This document shows, piece by piece, positions 14,501 through 29,500 of a stretch of 64,000 nucleotides of DNA (position 1 is the stretch's first letter; each line of letters opens with the position of its first letter). The DNA lies in NCBI GenBank assembly GCA_013398055.1, contig VZRS01015049.1, positions 1 through 64,000 on the forward strand, read 5' to 3'. The translations under genes were made by a program, and so were the position numbers. The DNA comes from Ifrita kowaldi (Eukaryota; Chordata; Aves; Passeriformes; Cinclosomatidae). Under the pieces are notes generated by a model. The model worked only from the letters and a program-made list of their open reading frames with translations, ran no database searches and had not been told where the DNA came from.

Positions 14501-17500
14501 TCATTTCTATTCATTAACTAGCAAGGAAGGGCTAAAATTAAAACTGAAGTCTGAAATTAATTGTGAGATTCTAAAATGGGAGACTGGGGAACATACCAAC
14601 AGTAAAACACTGTTGGTTTTTTTTCTTTTGGAGCTGGTAGTGTGGAGTAACAAAACCAGTGACCTATTTACATGGATGTAACTTCGGCACTCCTCACACA
14701 CATGCCAAGAGAACATAACTTGCCACAACACCACACCAAGCATGAACCTAACAGTACTTGTTTAAAGGTCACAAAAATGTTCATGATGACTAAGGTTTTG
14801 AATCCTTTTGAATACTTCTTAACCAAACAAGACTTCTAGACCATTAGGTGGGTCTTCACTAGATGTGGAATCTACAACTGCTGAAACAGCACTCTGAACA
14901 GATGCACACACAAACCCACCAAAATCTGGGTTATTTCATCAGCACAAGTTAATATGAAAAGCAGGATTAGAATGTAAATATAGCTTGAATAATAACCCAT
15001 GATTAATATCTTAGGATTGCCAGAGCACTCAGGTTGGGGAAGAAGCTTCCCATACAACATGACCCTTGACTAATGTTAAGTGGTGGCTATTGTACACTCT
15101 GGCTAAACCAACAGAAAAATCATATACATACTCTGCCAGATTTTCTTTGGGAATTTTTAAGGGCAACAGCCTGAGTGAAGAAACATAAAAGAGGTTTTTA
15201 TGGATTGCAGAGAACTACATGCAAATGTGAAGAAAGTAGTTGGACTGCTTGCTAACTGGGCCCTAATTCACTTAAAAAAAGGAGAGAAATATATTCATAG
15301 AAATATATATAGAAACTAATTTTTGCATTGGTTTGCTAGCAGAGAAGAAAATCAGCATGCAAAGCAATGATTAAGTTGCAGGTAAAGACACACACAGCTA
15401 TTTGTGTGCATGCTACACTGCAGACAATATGTCAATATTCTGTTCTGGTCAAGGACATCTTGTCAGGAATAGCTGATGGCAGCTTCAGCTGCAGTCAAGA
15501 TACTCACACATAGGCCCCAGTGGAAGGGCCTTAGGAAGCAAGTGACAAGCAGATGCAACAGAAGATCAACGGGCTCTGCTGATCCTATTGACCAGATGCC
15601 CATCTCACTTGCAGACACCAAATGTAAGCATGAAAATTTGAGTGTCAGTTTCAAACCAAAGGAGATTAATTCCTTTACCTAAAATGCCATCAACCACCAG
15701 GGATCAAGTGCTGCAGATTACTCTGCTTGTCCTACCAATTCCTACTCTAGTACAATTGTCTTGCACAGAGCCAGTACATTTAAACAATGGTGGCACCACA
15801 CCATGATACCATATGTAGATGCTGAATGTCTGAAATCTCCCAGCTAAAGAAAGCTCTCTCATCCCAGATACTTTGAGATTAAGAACTCATTGAAAATATG
15901 AAGTATGTAGAGGGAACAACAACCTGTCTTTGTTAAAGTAAGCATAATTACTTTTAATCTTTACCATACATTACTCATTTTCCCCGAAGTCTGTTTTTCA
16001 TTAGGAGATATCATATACCCATATAGTTGTTATACAGGCAAGTTCTTCTGTGTTCTTTTCCTCCCCAAATATGAGAAATGCAATCTTCTACATAAAATAC
16101 ATTTAATTATTTAAAAATTAAGGAAATCTCTCCTTTTAATTAATCAATCTCAAGGAAGAATGATCAAGATATTTATTGAAGTATAAAAGAGCATGTACTC
16201 CACATAAGTAAGTTTTGCTACAGCAATACTAAAGAAAGCAAAGTGATGGACTGCATTACACAGAATGTGCTACACCTAAATCACCAGATTTCCCCTTTCA
16301 CGTGAACATTGCTAGATGTTTGTGAGTAGAAAAGTCATGCAGACAGGTACACTCAGACACCACAAGTTTAAATTGGTAATAGAACCACCAAAGTGGTTCA
16401 GCAAAACCAGAAAATTTGCTGGTTGTATGGGAGAGTTCATGCCATTGATTGACAGACCAACAACAAAAAGTCAAAGTGCTAGACTTAATCATCTGGAACA
16501 TGATTAGACTACTAACTTACAACTAGGGTTTCTTAAACCGAAACACACATATGGTGTAGGCTACAAGTATTTATTTTTGTGCTTCTATTGATGGAAAACT
16601 AAACAAATTACAAACAACTAATGCACTAAACTAAACAGGTGACAGAAGCAAGTCAGCTAGATGTTGATCCTATGCAAAACAGTGAATTTAACAAAGAAAT
16701 AGAAATATTTTTAGAGCTCATGAGCACTGCTCCGTGTGAGATACTCTTGATGGGGGCAGGTGCTCCCATGGCACAGACAGAATCCTCAGACAAATTAGTA
16801 TGAGAACAGTATTTTTAGTGAAAACAGGTAGAATAGCAACTTCAGTGGGGGTCCCATATTTGTGCAGAGTTTTTGTGAATCCATAATCCATGCAGTCATT
16901 GCACAGACTAAATGCCAGGTAAATCACCCTAATGGCAGAGTAACTGCACGCTTTTGAATCAAACAGCATTTAATATTTTGAAAAATTCTAGAAAACTACT
17001 TTTCTGATAAGTGATTTTTAAAAGAGAAGGAGCTGGCACATTTAAAAGTAAGGGGAGAAGCTACTGCTGCAGGGAGAGATGAAGGGTCTGGGTTCACACC
17101 CATGTACCTACTTGAAGTTTTATACGCCTTCCTTTCTGCATACAGAAACCAAGAAGTCAAGTTTAATATCTGCAGAACAACAGACTGACTTCAAGAGATG
17201 CAGTCCAGAAAGACTTTGGTGTAGGATTTTTTGGTAGATAATTGCTTCAGCATAAGTTTAGTAACAGAGACAACAAAAATGGATTAATCCAATAATGGCA
17301 GATTTTAGACATGAAATGAACATGACAGGAATAAGTAATATTGACTTAGTTATCTCCATGGCAGGCCCACTATATTAAATGCAGTATTTAGCCCTAAGAC
17401 TGTAATTTCAAGAAGTTTAATGGTTTTAAAATGCCGAAGGAGGAACATAAAACATGCACTTCAGATTTCAAAGTGGATATACTGAACTTTGAAATGAGAC

Positions 17501-20500
17501 ACTGACTAAATGGCAAAGATCGTTAAATATTACAAGCATTGTAGCTGAGAAGGCTGTGAACAGATCACTTGGAGTAATTAAACAAGAAAGATAGCTTTTA
17601 TTGCTATTCTTTAACACATTTCTAAGATAATTTTTACACTTTAAGACAGAAGTATGAGTCCAGTCACACTTCACAACTTGACTTGAATCTATTTTTTAAC
17701 TTTGTGAATGAATCCTCCATCTTTTTTCTGTATTACATTCATATACGGAGCCTGCACTGTCTTTAGCATTCTTAACTTCTACAGCGACACATCAACAGTC
17801 TGATTATAATCATACTGCATCCTTCAATCCCAAACATTACAGAGCTGACCACCAGCAAACAAAGTGATCTGGATACACTAGAAGCCTAAAATCACTATAG
17901 TTCCTAACTTTGTGTCTACACTTTACTCAACATTCCCAAGTGCTGAGATTTTCCCCCCAGGATGGGCAGACTTAGTTTTTGCAATGAATGCAATAATATT
18001 ATGCCACAACACAGAGTGAAGTGGGATTTTTTTTCCTATATGCTAAGACCATTAGAGTATTTAATCTAGTAAATTCTTTTCAACTAAAAAAAGAACAGCA
18101 GCTGACAGCTTTGTCCTCCTATTCTATGCCAAGTGTAATAAGAACAGCAAATTACTTTGGCTTACTCCAGAGGGTGCAATTTTAATACTGAAATATGTGG
18201 ATGAAACCTCAGTGTCCAAGCTGCATCAGGAACGAGTCTCTGTTTTTAAGTTCTATGGAGACATATTACTTCTCTGAAGGCAGTGAGACCACATGGCTGA
18301 ATGTGCTTTTAAGGCCAGTAAGAAATAACTGGTTTTTAAGGCTGAGAGGAAGAAATAACTAAGCAGAGGTTTTCAGAGATGCACTACAGCCTCTAAGTAC
18401 TCTTAACAGCAAATCCGTTTACAACAGCAAACAGTCAATTTCCACTGGCAGATTTGAAGAATGGCTGCAACTAGGAGAAACTCAGAAGTTAAAGCTGCCA
18501 TTTGAGTAAATGTCTTCTATTCATGTCAACAAAAACACAAGTTATTTCATAAAAATGTTCCATAATGCATATGAACAAATGGTATTTTTCAACCATAACA
18601 CACTAAGGAAAGAGGCTGTCTGAAAAATGACACAGCTGTTCAAGAAAAAAAAGGAGCCAAGCAGGGACTTGCTCCAGAAAGTTAGAATCATACAAATAGT
18701 ATTCAACATTCAAAAAAGAGAGCCTGCACAATAGAATTCTGCTATGAAATAAAGCTTATTACTGGAATAACCCAGTCAGAGTGTTTTAGAATTAAATATC
18801 TTCCATTTGTAATTTTGAACCTTTGTACAATTAAATTGTCAGTCTCTGAGCAAAGACTGACTATCTGCTGAATTTAGTGTTTGTTTGAATACAGAATCTG
18901 TTTAATCACAACCACAAACCACAGCCTGCCACATTTCCCTTCACACAACTTGATATCAGGAACTAAATGATAAAAAAGGGGAAAACACTGATCTACTGTC
19001 ACCTTACCCCAGGCTCCTGTCAACAATGAGTAAACTATCTCTATGTATCAGAAGACACACAGAGCTTTAGATCTTCATCTCTAAACTATGGGTAGTCTTT
19101 GTTTACGGTATCTATCAATGAGTTCTTAGGATTTTTAAAAACAGGTTGGTTATAAAGAAGTAGAAAGAGGATAATGGATGAAGTTTTACTAGATGTATCA
19201 TTTGTATTTCATTACTACTTTTGAATTGCTGTGTTTCAGCACTATCAGTTTAGTTTTAAAAAAAAAGTTCTTCTTAAGAAGAATTTCACTTATTTTTGGA
19301 ACAGACCTCTTGCACTAGTGACAGAACCAGGTGATCTGTTGGGGTCAATACATGGCCAGGACTCCATAATATCAAGCAAAGATGAATAGAGAACAGAGTC
19401 ACCATGGGCTGGAAAAATACAAACCAGAATAAAACGCCAAATCTTGCCACCTTCAGGGTGGGTTTAGCTATTTCATACTCAGTTTAAGGTCCCTGTAATG
19501 ACTAGACGTGTTAAGATTTGTTCCTTGATTTGACTACCTTTTTCAGTAAATAAGCACTTTCCCATACATACAGTAATGGATCATTTTAAATACCATACAA
19601 TATACAAATAGATCAAGAAATATATTATCCTCTGTATTTCCAAACACTTAATTAATAGAACTTTAAGGCCAGCTTCCTTACACATCATTATAAATAATTT
19701 CTGAGGGATTTGAATAATGACTTGGAGAAAATATTTGAATTATAGCACTGATTACAAGGCTGTACCTCATGTCAGTTCAAGGAATAGAACATACAGTATA
19801 CATTCAAATAGCAAAAGGATACAATGGACAAAACACAACAAACAAAACATTAAGATATGTAAGAGAAGTGACTTGATATACGTTAACAAAATTAAAATGT
19901 CAGTGAATATCATACTTTTTGGGTGCAATTGGAAAAAATGCATTAAGAAAATGTTGAAAAAGCAAGGTTAATCTTTTCTGAGGACAAAGAAATAGCTCTT
20001 AATATTGAGGTTCTGTTTTTACAATTGTATCTTCTTATGGTCACATATCACCAGTAGACAAAATCTTCTGAAACCAATCATGTAAGCAAAAAACCTTTAG
20101 TTCAAGAAACTTGCCCAAATAAGAAAAAGTAGAAGACATCAAGTTCTATTCTTGTGAAGTTTATTATACATACTGACTTTAATACAAAGCTTTAACAAAT
20201 AAAACCAGAATATACTTAAGTATAGCAGGAGAGTGAAAAACCACATAATAAAATAAGGGGATATTCACATTGCAACTTTTAGACACCAAACATTTATTGT
20301 ACTGCAAGCAGAAAAAGTTAAGCTTCTTGCAAGCAACAATTCAGATCGTTTAGGTCTGGAGACATTCTTCACTAAGATGTAAGGAGTATAAAATTAGTCA
20401 CCTATAGCTTGAGAGTAGAAACATCCTACTTCACTTGGTGTATTTTTTTCAACCTATGCTAAATTTCCTTAGAAGCCTTTATTTTAATTCTAACCAGAAG

Positions 20501-23500
20501 CTCACAATATTTATTTTGTGTCCAGTTCTTTAATTCAAAGCTCAAGCATCAGTCAAGAAAAGAGAACAGCAGAGAAAAAATACTGAACTCTCCATTTGTA
20601 TTCCTACAGATACTTCAAAATTACCGATTCTGTTAAAGAGTTACAACACTTAATTCAGTCCTGGAAGAGAGAGCAAACTTGTTAATCTGCTTTTGAAGGA
20701 ATCTTTGAGGACCTAATGGGCATGATGAGGTAACACCTGGGACACTAGATTGAAAGCAGCAAGACTGATCCAAAGAATGCCTTTGTGGTCAATAATAACA
20801 GTAATAAAAATATCAAAAAAGACCTCAATTTGAAGAATGAGTTGTCTCAAATGATAGCAGTCAGGACTGCATGAAAAAGTGGCTGACATTAAGAACCATG
20901 AATGTGTAGCACCTCTAACAAGAGGCAGAAACTGCAACTTGGTCTGGAAAACAAGAACTGTTCCTCAGCTGTAGTTGCCTTGTACTTGCTGTGAGAACAA
21001 ATGGAGGAAAAGAGAGTCAAGGAAAGTTAGTATTTGTTTGGAGTTTGTCTGACCAGCGGGAAGTTCTCATTATAATTCTAACTAAATTAGTGAAGGATTT
21101 GGAACTGAAAAAATATTTATCTGGTAAATTTCTGTTTAGTAAATTCCACTCCTTAATGTGTTTAGAAGGGGATTACTGTCAACATCTTATCTCATATAAG
21201 CCACACAATAAGCCACAAAAAAAGAAGCAGTAATTAAATTCTAAAGTTATACATTAAGATTTGATTTCCTTTACAAAATATTCTTCCTAAATAAAATTGC
21301 ATGTGATCAATAATTTTATATGGAAACAAACAGCTTTAGCTAGGTGTCTTTATAAAATATCACTGCTCAGATCTTACACTTAGGCCTAAATTCAAGAAGT
21401 TATGAATAATAAAAAAATTCAAGAATGAATGAATAAATTAAACTGAAAGTTAACCCTTTCTTACCAGCAGGAATTATGCCAATCCTTATATTGCACTGGA
21501 CTAACGATGCTTTGGGATTATTTTGGTCTATGCCAGAGTCCTTCTGCATTCTTCCAATGAGACCATGCATCACTTCACTGAACATGCCGTCCCCACCAAC
21601 ACAAACAACACTGCCAGGAAACACAAATTAGAATGCACACTAACAGTCAATAAACAACACGGCAAGTGTTCTACTTAGGGCATGCACTGGGCACACCAAA
21701 AATAGTTGTTCCATTCTCCTCCTCCATTTTTACAGGATACAGTAGCCCACAGTCAACTAGGCAATTAACAAAAAGCAGAAAAAAATTTTCAAGCTTCAAA
21801 ACTGTAAATGCACCTAGACATATCTGTAGCGTTAGGAAAAAAGTTGGAATGCAACCAGCAAAAATCTTTATCCTCTAGTACTGTGGGCAGACAGACAAAT
21901 ATCAGAGGAAATTCACTATACAAATAAAACACTGAACAGGACTGTACATACAACTCTCTAAGTACACAAAATGGAAACAGGGTACCTTTACTAAAAAGGG
22001 AAAAGTTGATACTTGCCACCTCAGGCAGAAGTATATTTTACACAGTTTAGTAGGAACATACATTACATGAAAGTAAAAATCCAGAGGAGTGCATGCCTGC
22101 ATCCTCTTTCCAACATACTGAGATCCCACCAGACAGAAGCCATGTATATCTACAGAACCATTCTTAATCAGACAGAGTTCTAAATGTTACCAGATTCAAA
22201 ACCTTGTTTCACAAATTTAATTCAGATCAGAGCTGGTACAGCAGCTACACAGATCCTCAATATGTTAAAGCTCAGCAGAGAGTCCACAACCAAGCAAATA
22301 CTAGGAAGTAAAGCAGTACACATTTCCTGAACAATAATCAAATGCACTCTGAACTCTAAAAGCATAAACATTCTTTAACTGAAAAACAAGTTCAAAAACA
22401 CTTTAAAGGACCACATGAGAAGTCCAGAGTTACATATGTAGTTCCTAGCACATAAGTCTAGGAATGTGTACTGTTATCTATAGCAGTAATTTCCAACTCA
22501 TAAACTAATACTCTTTCACATCATCAGCAACAGATATTGCATATTACTTATTTCATAGAACAAATTAATCTAATTTTTAAGTATAGATCACTTAAATTTA
22601 GTTACTCTATTTTTAGCAGGGGGAAAGCTTGAAAAAAAAAGTCATTTTTTTTCCATGAATGGAGAGGACACTCTTAAAAATGTAAACTCTCTAACGCTAA
22701 GTCAAGACCTAGGAGACTGAGAGAAGGATTAAAAAGACATTTGTTTTCAATTTTTAAATTTTTTACTCTTCCAATAGCTTAACTAAACTATTCCTCAATT
22801 TTAGCCTTATCTTTCTCTGCAGACTCAAAAAAAGAGGCTAAAGAAACAAAAATTTCCATGTCAGTTCATGGTCAATGTTGTGTCAGTACTAGTTTGCTCA
22901 AAGTTCCATCAATCCTGGCCTTTAACACTTCCAGGGATGGGGTATCCATGACTTCTCTGAGCAGCCTGCTCCAGCGCCTCTCCACTCTCATAGTAAAAAA
23001 TTTCTTCCTTAAACCTAATCTAAACCTGCTCTCTTTCAGTTTAAAGCCATTCCCCCTTGTCCTATTGTTACATACCCTTTTAAGATGTCCTTCTCTAGCC
23101 TCCTTCTAAGTCCCCTTTAGGTATCGAAAGGTGCTCTTATAGTCTCCCTGGAGCTCTCCCTTCTCCAGGCTGAACAAGCCCAGCTCTCCCAACCTGTCTT
23201 CACAGGAGAGGTGCTCCAGCCCTCTGATCATCTGCTATAGCAAACACTACATTCAGGCTCAGAGGGGACAGTTACATGAAGGTCTGTACCTATCAAAGGT
23301 AAATGTGATAGAGTACTTCACATATGCAGTAACAGCACAACCAAATTCATAGCAAACATCAGAAGATTAATGTACAAGTCAGACATATGCTGCACATGTG
23401 AAGGCCCCTAGTGAAGAATGTCTGAAAGAAACGGAGTGATTCTTACTCTTTGGCTTTATTTTACTAGTGGGCAAGCATTTCTCTTTTTAGATAGATGATA

Positions 23501-26500
23501 ACAGCAAAGAACATCTGCTAAAGGGCTTCAGAAGCTAATCCACATGTCAAATGAGTTTTTAAAGAACTGCAGTCCCTTCTAATCTCAACCATTCTGTGAA
23601 CTAACTCAAAAACTAGGAAAAAAACCCCCAATCAGAACAATTTTACAAAGGCTTGTGCAACAGACCTACAGATAAGAAACCACAGTGATACACGTCACTT
23701 ACTCCAAACATGGCTATTACCTGCACAATATTACAGAATGTTCTAATTGTTTTGCACAGTGATATACAAAACCCTGCTATTTTGTAACCAAATGAATATT
23801 TTAAGTAACTGTGCTTAGAGAAAAGCTGTTGTATTACTGAGCTATTAGTATACTACATTCCCCATAAGAATTTCCTAAAGGGCAAAATAGGAAGAACAAA
23901 CAGGAGACACGCACAAAATATTTAAGTGAGCTGTCTAAAATAAAAATTTGAAAAGCAGCGAAGTAATTATCATTAAGGATCCTGTATCTACTTGCAGACT
24001 TCCATGTACGACTTTGCCAAATAGGGAATCTGAAGATTAAATTAAGGAATTCATCACTGAATGAAGGGAAAGCCACACATCAGAACCAGTCTACGAGGAA
24101 AGCTGAACAACAATTAGATGCAGGAATCCAATGAATGTTTTATTGTATGTGAGAAAGGTCAAACTTGAAGAAACGCACATTTATGTGGCTCAACCATTTT
24201 TAAAATCTTTCAGGTGACCATATGATCTGTTATTTAAAAAGTAGTTTTAATGGAAGAACTCCTTCCTAACATCATTGTTAACCATAGAAAAAGAGTTGTA
24301 CATGATGCACAAAAGTCAGGCTTGGAAAGACAGGCTGCAGATCCTAAGGAAACTGCTATTCAGGCCCAGCCCAGGAATAGAAGAATCATAAGATTCTAAA
24401 AAGATGCAGTTCTCTGGCCTATTGTTTATCTTGGCATGTTAGAGACAAAACAAACAAAAAAAATACCAAAGGAAAAACAATTCTACAATATGAGACTTTG
24501 AATCTGCCAAAAACACTTCAGATACCACCACAATTGGTCACTGCTACCTGCTGTAAAAAATAATTTGCTAGGAGTGAACATGGGCTCACTTGCCTCCCTT
24601 TTGCTCTGTATTGAAATTTCACCAATCATCAGTACACTTATTTCAAATCAAAAATCAAATGAAAAAGAAAAATCACAACTAACTAGGTTTTTCTAGGATC
24701 GGTGTTTCCCTTCCTCGAGCTTCTGAAAAATTAAGGAAAATCATAGTATAGACAAAACTGTTTATTTAAAGGCAACTCATTTTTAAGCAGGCGAAGCCTG
24801 GGAACTCAGCCTATGAATGTCATGTCTTACTAACACAATTTCCCAGCATCGTGCCCTTACTCAACACAGACAACGTATATAGCAAAGTACTACAGCAAAA
24901 GTACTCTGGAAAGACTTACTGTGTTTTCTTTTTGCAACTTACCAGTTTAAATGTACCTGTCAACAAGCACAAGATATAATCTTAAAATACTGTAGTTATG
25001 AGAGTTTATCTGCACACGTTTTCATTTTTTCCAGACTTTTAACTTGTTTCATGTCATGAACTGGAAACTGAAATGACTAGATTTTTTATTAAAATATTCT
25101 GCTTCTACAGCAGACTTAATAATGGAATGCAAGATCACCATTCTTTTTTAAAAGCAGTAACTTCACAACAGGAGAAATGCAAATAAAGCCAAACAATATA
25201 GCCACTATCGAACAGTCAATATACAGAAAGAGGAACTACCTGAAACATTTCTAAAAAGTTCATGTTTTTTACACACAGGCTGAATGCCACTGGTGCAGTG
25301 TTCTGAACTCATGTACATCAAGACCACAAAACATTTCTGGGTAGCTTTTGAGCTATAACAGAATGCTCAAGTGAGCAGACTTAATCTTACATTCATCTTT
25401 TGAACATAAATCTCCTGCAAACATTGTTATACTATGCTTGAATATATTGTGTTGAACAAGTTTACTGAAACAGCTTAGTTTTCTTTTTATACTCATAAAT
25501 GTGGATCTCCTACAAAAAGGAACATGCCCCAGGACTTTCAGCTGTTACAATAAATGTATTAGTAATGATGGCTACTATTTTAAATTAGAGACAAGAACAG
25601 GCCTATTACATGATATATCAGCTTGAAAAGAATAAAAAAAAAGGCAAATAAAGTTACTTACCCATCATATTTATAAATATTAACTTCAAATAAGTTGTCC
25701 TTGGCATGGTTAGCATGCTCAGTTACTATGAAGAAATAAACACATTAAAATTTATTACTAAAAATACTACTATAAAGCTGCATATAATGTAGAATTATAA
25801 AAATTAATTCATTAATAACCATGATTTGATTACCAATGTGACCATAAAACAGCCTGCCCATAAGATGTGTCTCAAAAGATTTTTGCCAGGGAAAGAATTC
25901 AAGGAGACATGCACAGTACACAGGAAAAAAATATTTCACTAAAAATTGTGCAAATGATCAATTAGTTTTAACAGTGAAACTGAAAAAGAGAACAAAGGCA
26001 GAGTCTTATAAATTAAGGACTCAAATAGCTCAGCAGCACCAGAAGGTTTAATTTAGTAAGCAGAAAGCTGATGGAAGGTTGCCATTTATCTGGCTACCTA
26101 TGTTTTAATTAGAATACATTCTCTACCACTTTGTTTCACTTCCTTAGTAAGAAAAGTAACTAACAGAAAGAACTTTAGCTACTCAGGGATGTTTTAAAGA
26201 GTTCATACTGTGCTTATCAGGAAATTAAAATATTCATTACTCACTAACAACATCAGTGGATATAGAAGCCAGACTGAAGAGTGGAGCAACTTTCTGTTCA
26301 TAAATCCTCTTCCCTTGTCTTTTTCCTCCATAGGGATTAATATATACAAGCAACTGCTTTGGTCTAGACTCTGCGGTAAGGAAAATCATAGTATACTGCT
26401 TTTGTATGCAAAACAAAAATTCAACAAGACATACAAACCCAAAACTATTAATATCAAAGCAAACACAGCATAAAAGACTTAACTCTTTATTAACTCTTAA

Positions 26501-29500
26501 AACTCTTTAACAAAGAGCTATAAAAAGCCTGCTTCACCTGCCCTCTTTATTATACTGATACCAACAGTATTGAACAAACTTTTAATAAGACAGCAGTTAC
26601 ATTCAGAATAATTTGACTCCCTATCTCACATTCTTACTCATCATTCTTGCAGTGCCTTCCCACTACACAAGTTACACTAATTACATGAGTATTATGGGCA
26701 TACAAGACTAAAAGGGCAGCAACAGCAAAGGCACTTTTAAGTGAAGCATACACAAAAATATTTTTACAATCACTAATTTAAACTATCTTCTTATTTTAAT
26801 AACATGGTTGAAATGCATTTCCTTTCTGTGATCAAGTCACGATAAGCATGCCTCACAAAACAACACGCTGCACAGCGAGTGCTTGTTCTACAGTGTTAGT
26901 TGCCCTAAAGTGTTACCCCTTCTTTCCCCCAAAAACACCTTTGATATTGCTGTCTCAAATTTGTCCAAACAGTTTATGGCTTTACACTAGTAGTGTCAAT
27001 GAAAACAATTATTACACCTCTGTATTAACAGATATACAAAACAGTAACACTTGCTGCACCTAGAAAACCTCCTTTTTTACGGAACAGACAAAACCCTTAA
27101 CACATACTTCCTCAGACAGCATTCTAGATTATTACTTTAAAAGGAAAAAACATCAGACTTATTACATCAGCACACTTTTACAACAAATCCACCCAAGCTA
27201 GATAGACTAAGTGGTTTAAATCTGCTGGGCACTTAAAGCACTACTGAACCTATCTATCTGAGAACATATTCCCTTTCCTGAAACAGTTTGTTACCAATAA
27301 AATGAACAATTGCGTTCAAATGGAATTGACTGCTCAGGCCACAGCTCTCACAGGTGCACAAACCCCATTTTTTGAAAAAGACAGATACCTTGTGTAATGT
27401 AAACAAAACAAAAACATTACGAATGCTTCCACTGCCTGTTCAGAACAGTTTTTCTTAAACTTACTAATTTTTAACCTATTTTTAAGTACTTGCTTGAGTC
27501 ACACTGTAGGTGTACTTGTATCCAATCCCTTCTCCAGCTCTGTATCTCAGATGGGCCTCAGACCTACACTGTAGGGAGCTCATCCCTGGTCCTGTCTCCA
27601 GCTCCAGCAGTTCCACTCGGGCCTCCCTGGATGGATCCAATTACTTTATCTCATCTGGGCTGTACACTGGACCTGCTTCTATCCCCATCCCTGTTCTGCC
27701 CACCCTGCTCAGAGACAGTGGGGTGCTGGTCAGCAAAGGCACTGCCTCTGCTATGATCACCCTGGACCTCCTTCTGTCATAGAGTTACTCTGCTCCTGCT
27801 GCTTCCTGACATACATCAAGGTATCTCTTTCAGGAATAAGTCCTTCAAAACTACTTTTAACCCCCCATGAAGTAGATGTCCAAGAGTCTCAGAAATTATT
27901 AATGGGAACTCTTACTACATAAGACATTTTGTTGATGACAGAGTCTGGAAAGGTGAAACACACCCATAAATCTTTCAATTGCTACAGTCCTTGCCCTCAA
28001 ATCTCTAGAGTACCTTGAACTCCTGAGTTTACATCTCCCCATTACTTTTTCTGAAGCTACAGTCATTTAAAGCCTCTGCTAAGCTTCCAATGTATCTCTA
28101 TTTTGTAAAAATAATTTATATCTGGGCAAAATTAGAGGACATCTACAGTCCTGACTGATTAAAGCACTCAGTAAAACTTAGTGAATATGCAAGATAAAGT
28201 AGTGATAAGGAGACACTTCAACTCCTGGCTCCCTCATTTTGAGCATAAGCTGCTCTTAAAAGTTCAAAAAAGCAGACGCATCAAAATAACATTGATTGAT
28301 GTACAAGCCTACGAAATGATGGTGCAAATGTTCATAGTTTATTCAAACTTACTCTGCATTTCAAGTAATTCTTTCAGTGCCTGTATCCACTGATTACATA
28401 AGGGCTCATCAACACACCAAAACGTCACATCACTGCACCGCCAGCGGTGATTTCGGGCTTTCTTCACATAATACACTATTTAAATAAAAAAAAAAAAAAA
28501 AAAAAAAGAAAAAAAGAAAGAGAAAGAGAAAGAAAAGAAAAGAAGCAGCATAATGAGATGGTTCTGTGAAATGAAAAATGCATTTCAGAAAGATCTCCAA
28601 AATACTGACCTGTAATTAACCTCCACTACACATTTCTACAAATGACAGAAGCATTCCAATGAACAGCACATTTGCAGAGTCCAAATGAAAAAATAAATGA
28701 AAACACTTGCTCTAGCTGTCTGCTTACTGCTTAGAGCAGATACCCAAACACAGACTTCTTTTTAAAGAATCCATTTCTCATCAACTTATTATAGACATAC
28801 TTGTTCAGAAGTTCACTGAGCTTATGTATCATCTGTATTAAAGTCTGCAATAACTACATAAAATGCCACAAGCTTATGATGATAAGCCAGGCTGACATCA
28901 GCTCTCATGTAACCAACAGGGTGAATTTCATTACATAAAGCTGAAATTTGAGAAAAAAAGTTTTCTTGTGCATTAAGACCTTATACTTACTTCATCTACA
29001 GTACCTCCAGTCACTCTCACTGGGGGACCAAATATAAGGAAAGTACCCCACAACATAAAATTTTGGCATGACATATTTTTAGCACAGAAGTCACCACTCT
29101 TTTCCCAAAACAGACATTTATTTCTGGCACTTTGCTTTAAGAATGCAGTCAATAATACAAAGAAACTTTCATGCATACATCCTGATGGTTAGGGGTAATT
29201 TAAAAAACCCCAGACATTTAGGACTCTTTTTTTCAGCCTCTCTCGATTTTCTAGTCAAGTAGTAGAAAGCAAGTGTCCTGCAGCAGAGTCATTCAGCAGC
29301 AAAAAGGCATTAGAGTAAACACTCATACATTAGTTTGAACTTCATTAAAAGTAGCTAAACAGAGCACGCGTTCTTAAAGGAAGAGTTTTATTTTCCAAGT
29401 TAGGATCTTTAAATGTAAACCAACAGATTTTTGGTGGGGGTTCTTTTGGTTTTTTGTGGGACTTTTGCTTGGGTTTATTTCAGTTTGGTTTTTTTGTTTG

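Larger units (their letters stand above)
21611..25661 (-). other. CERK intron 5
   Basis: 4 kb intron with a 350-bp CR1 fragment (22885-23232) and a tiny plus-strand CR1 tail (23567-23601). The remainder is AT-rich with scattered A-runs and nothing else recognisable. Confidence 0.88.
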
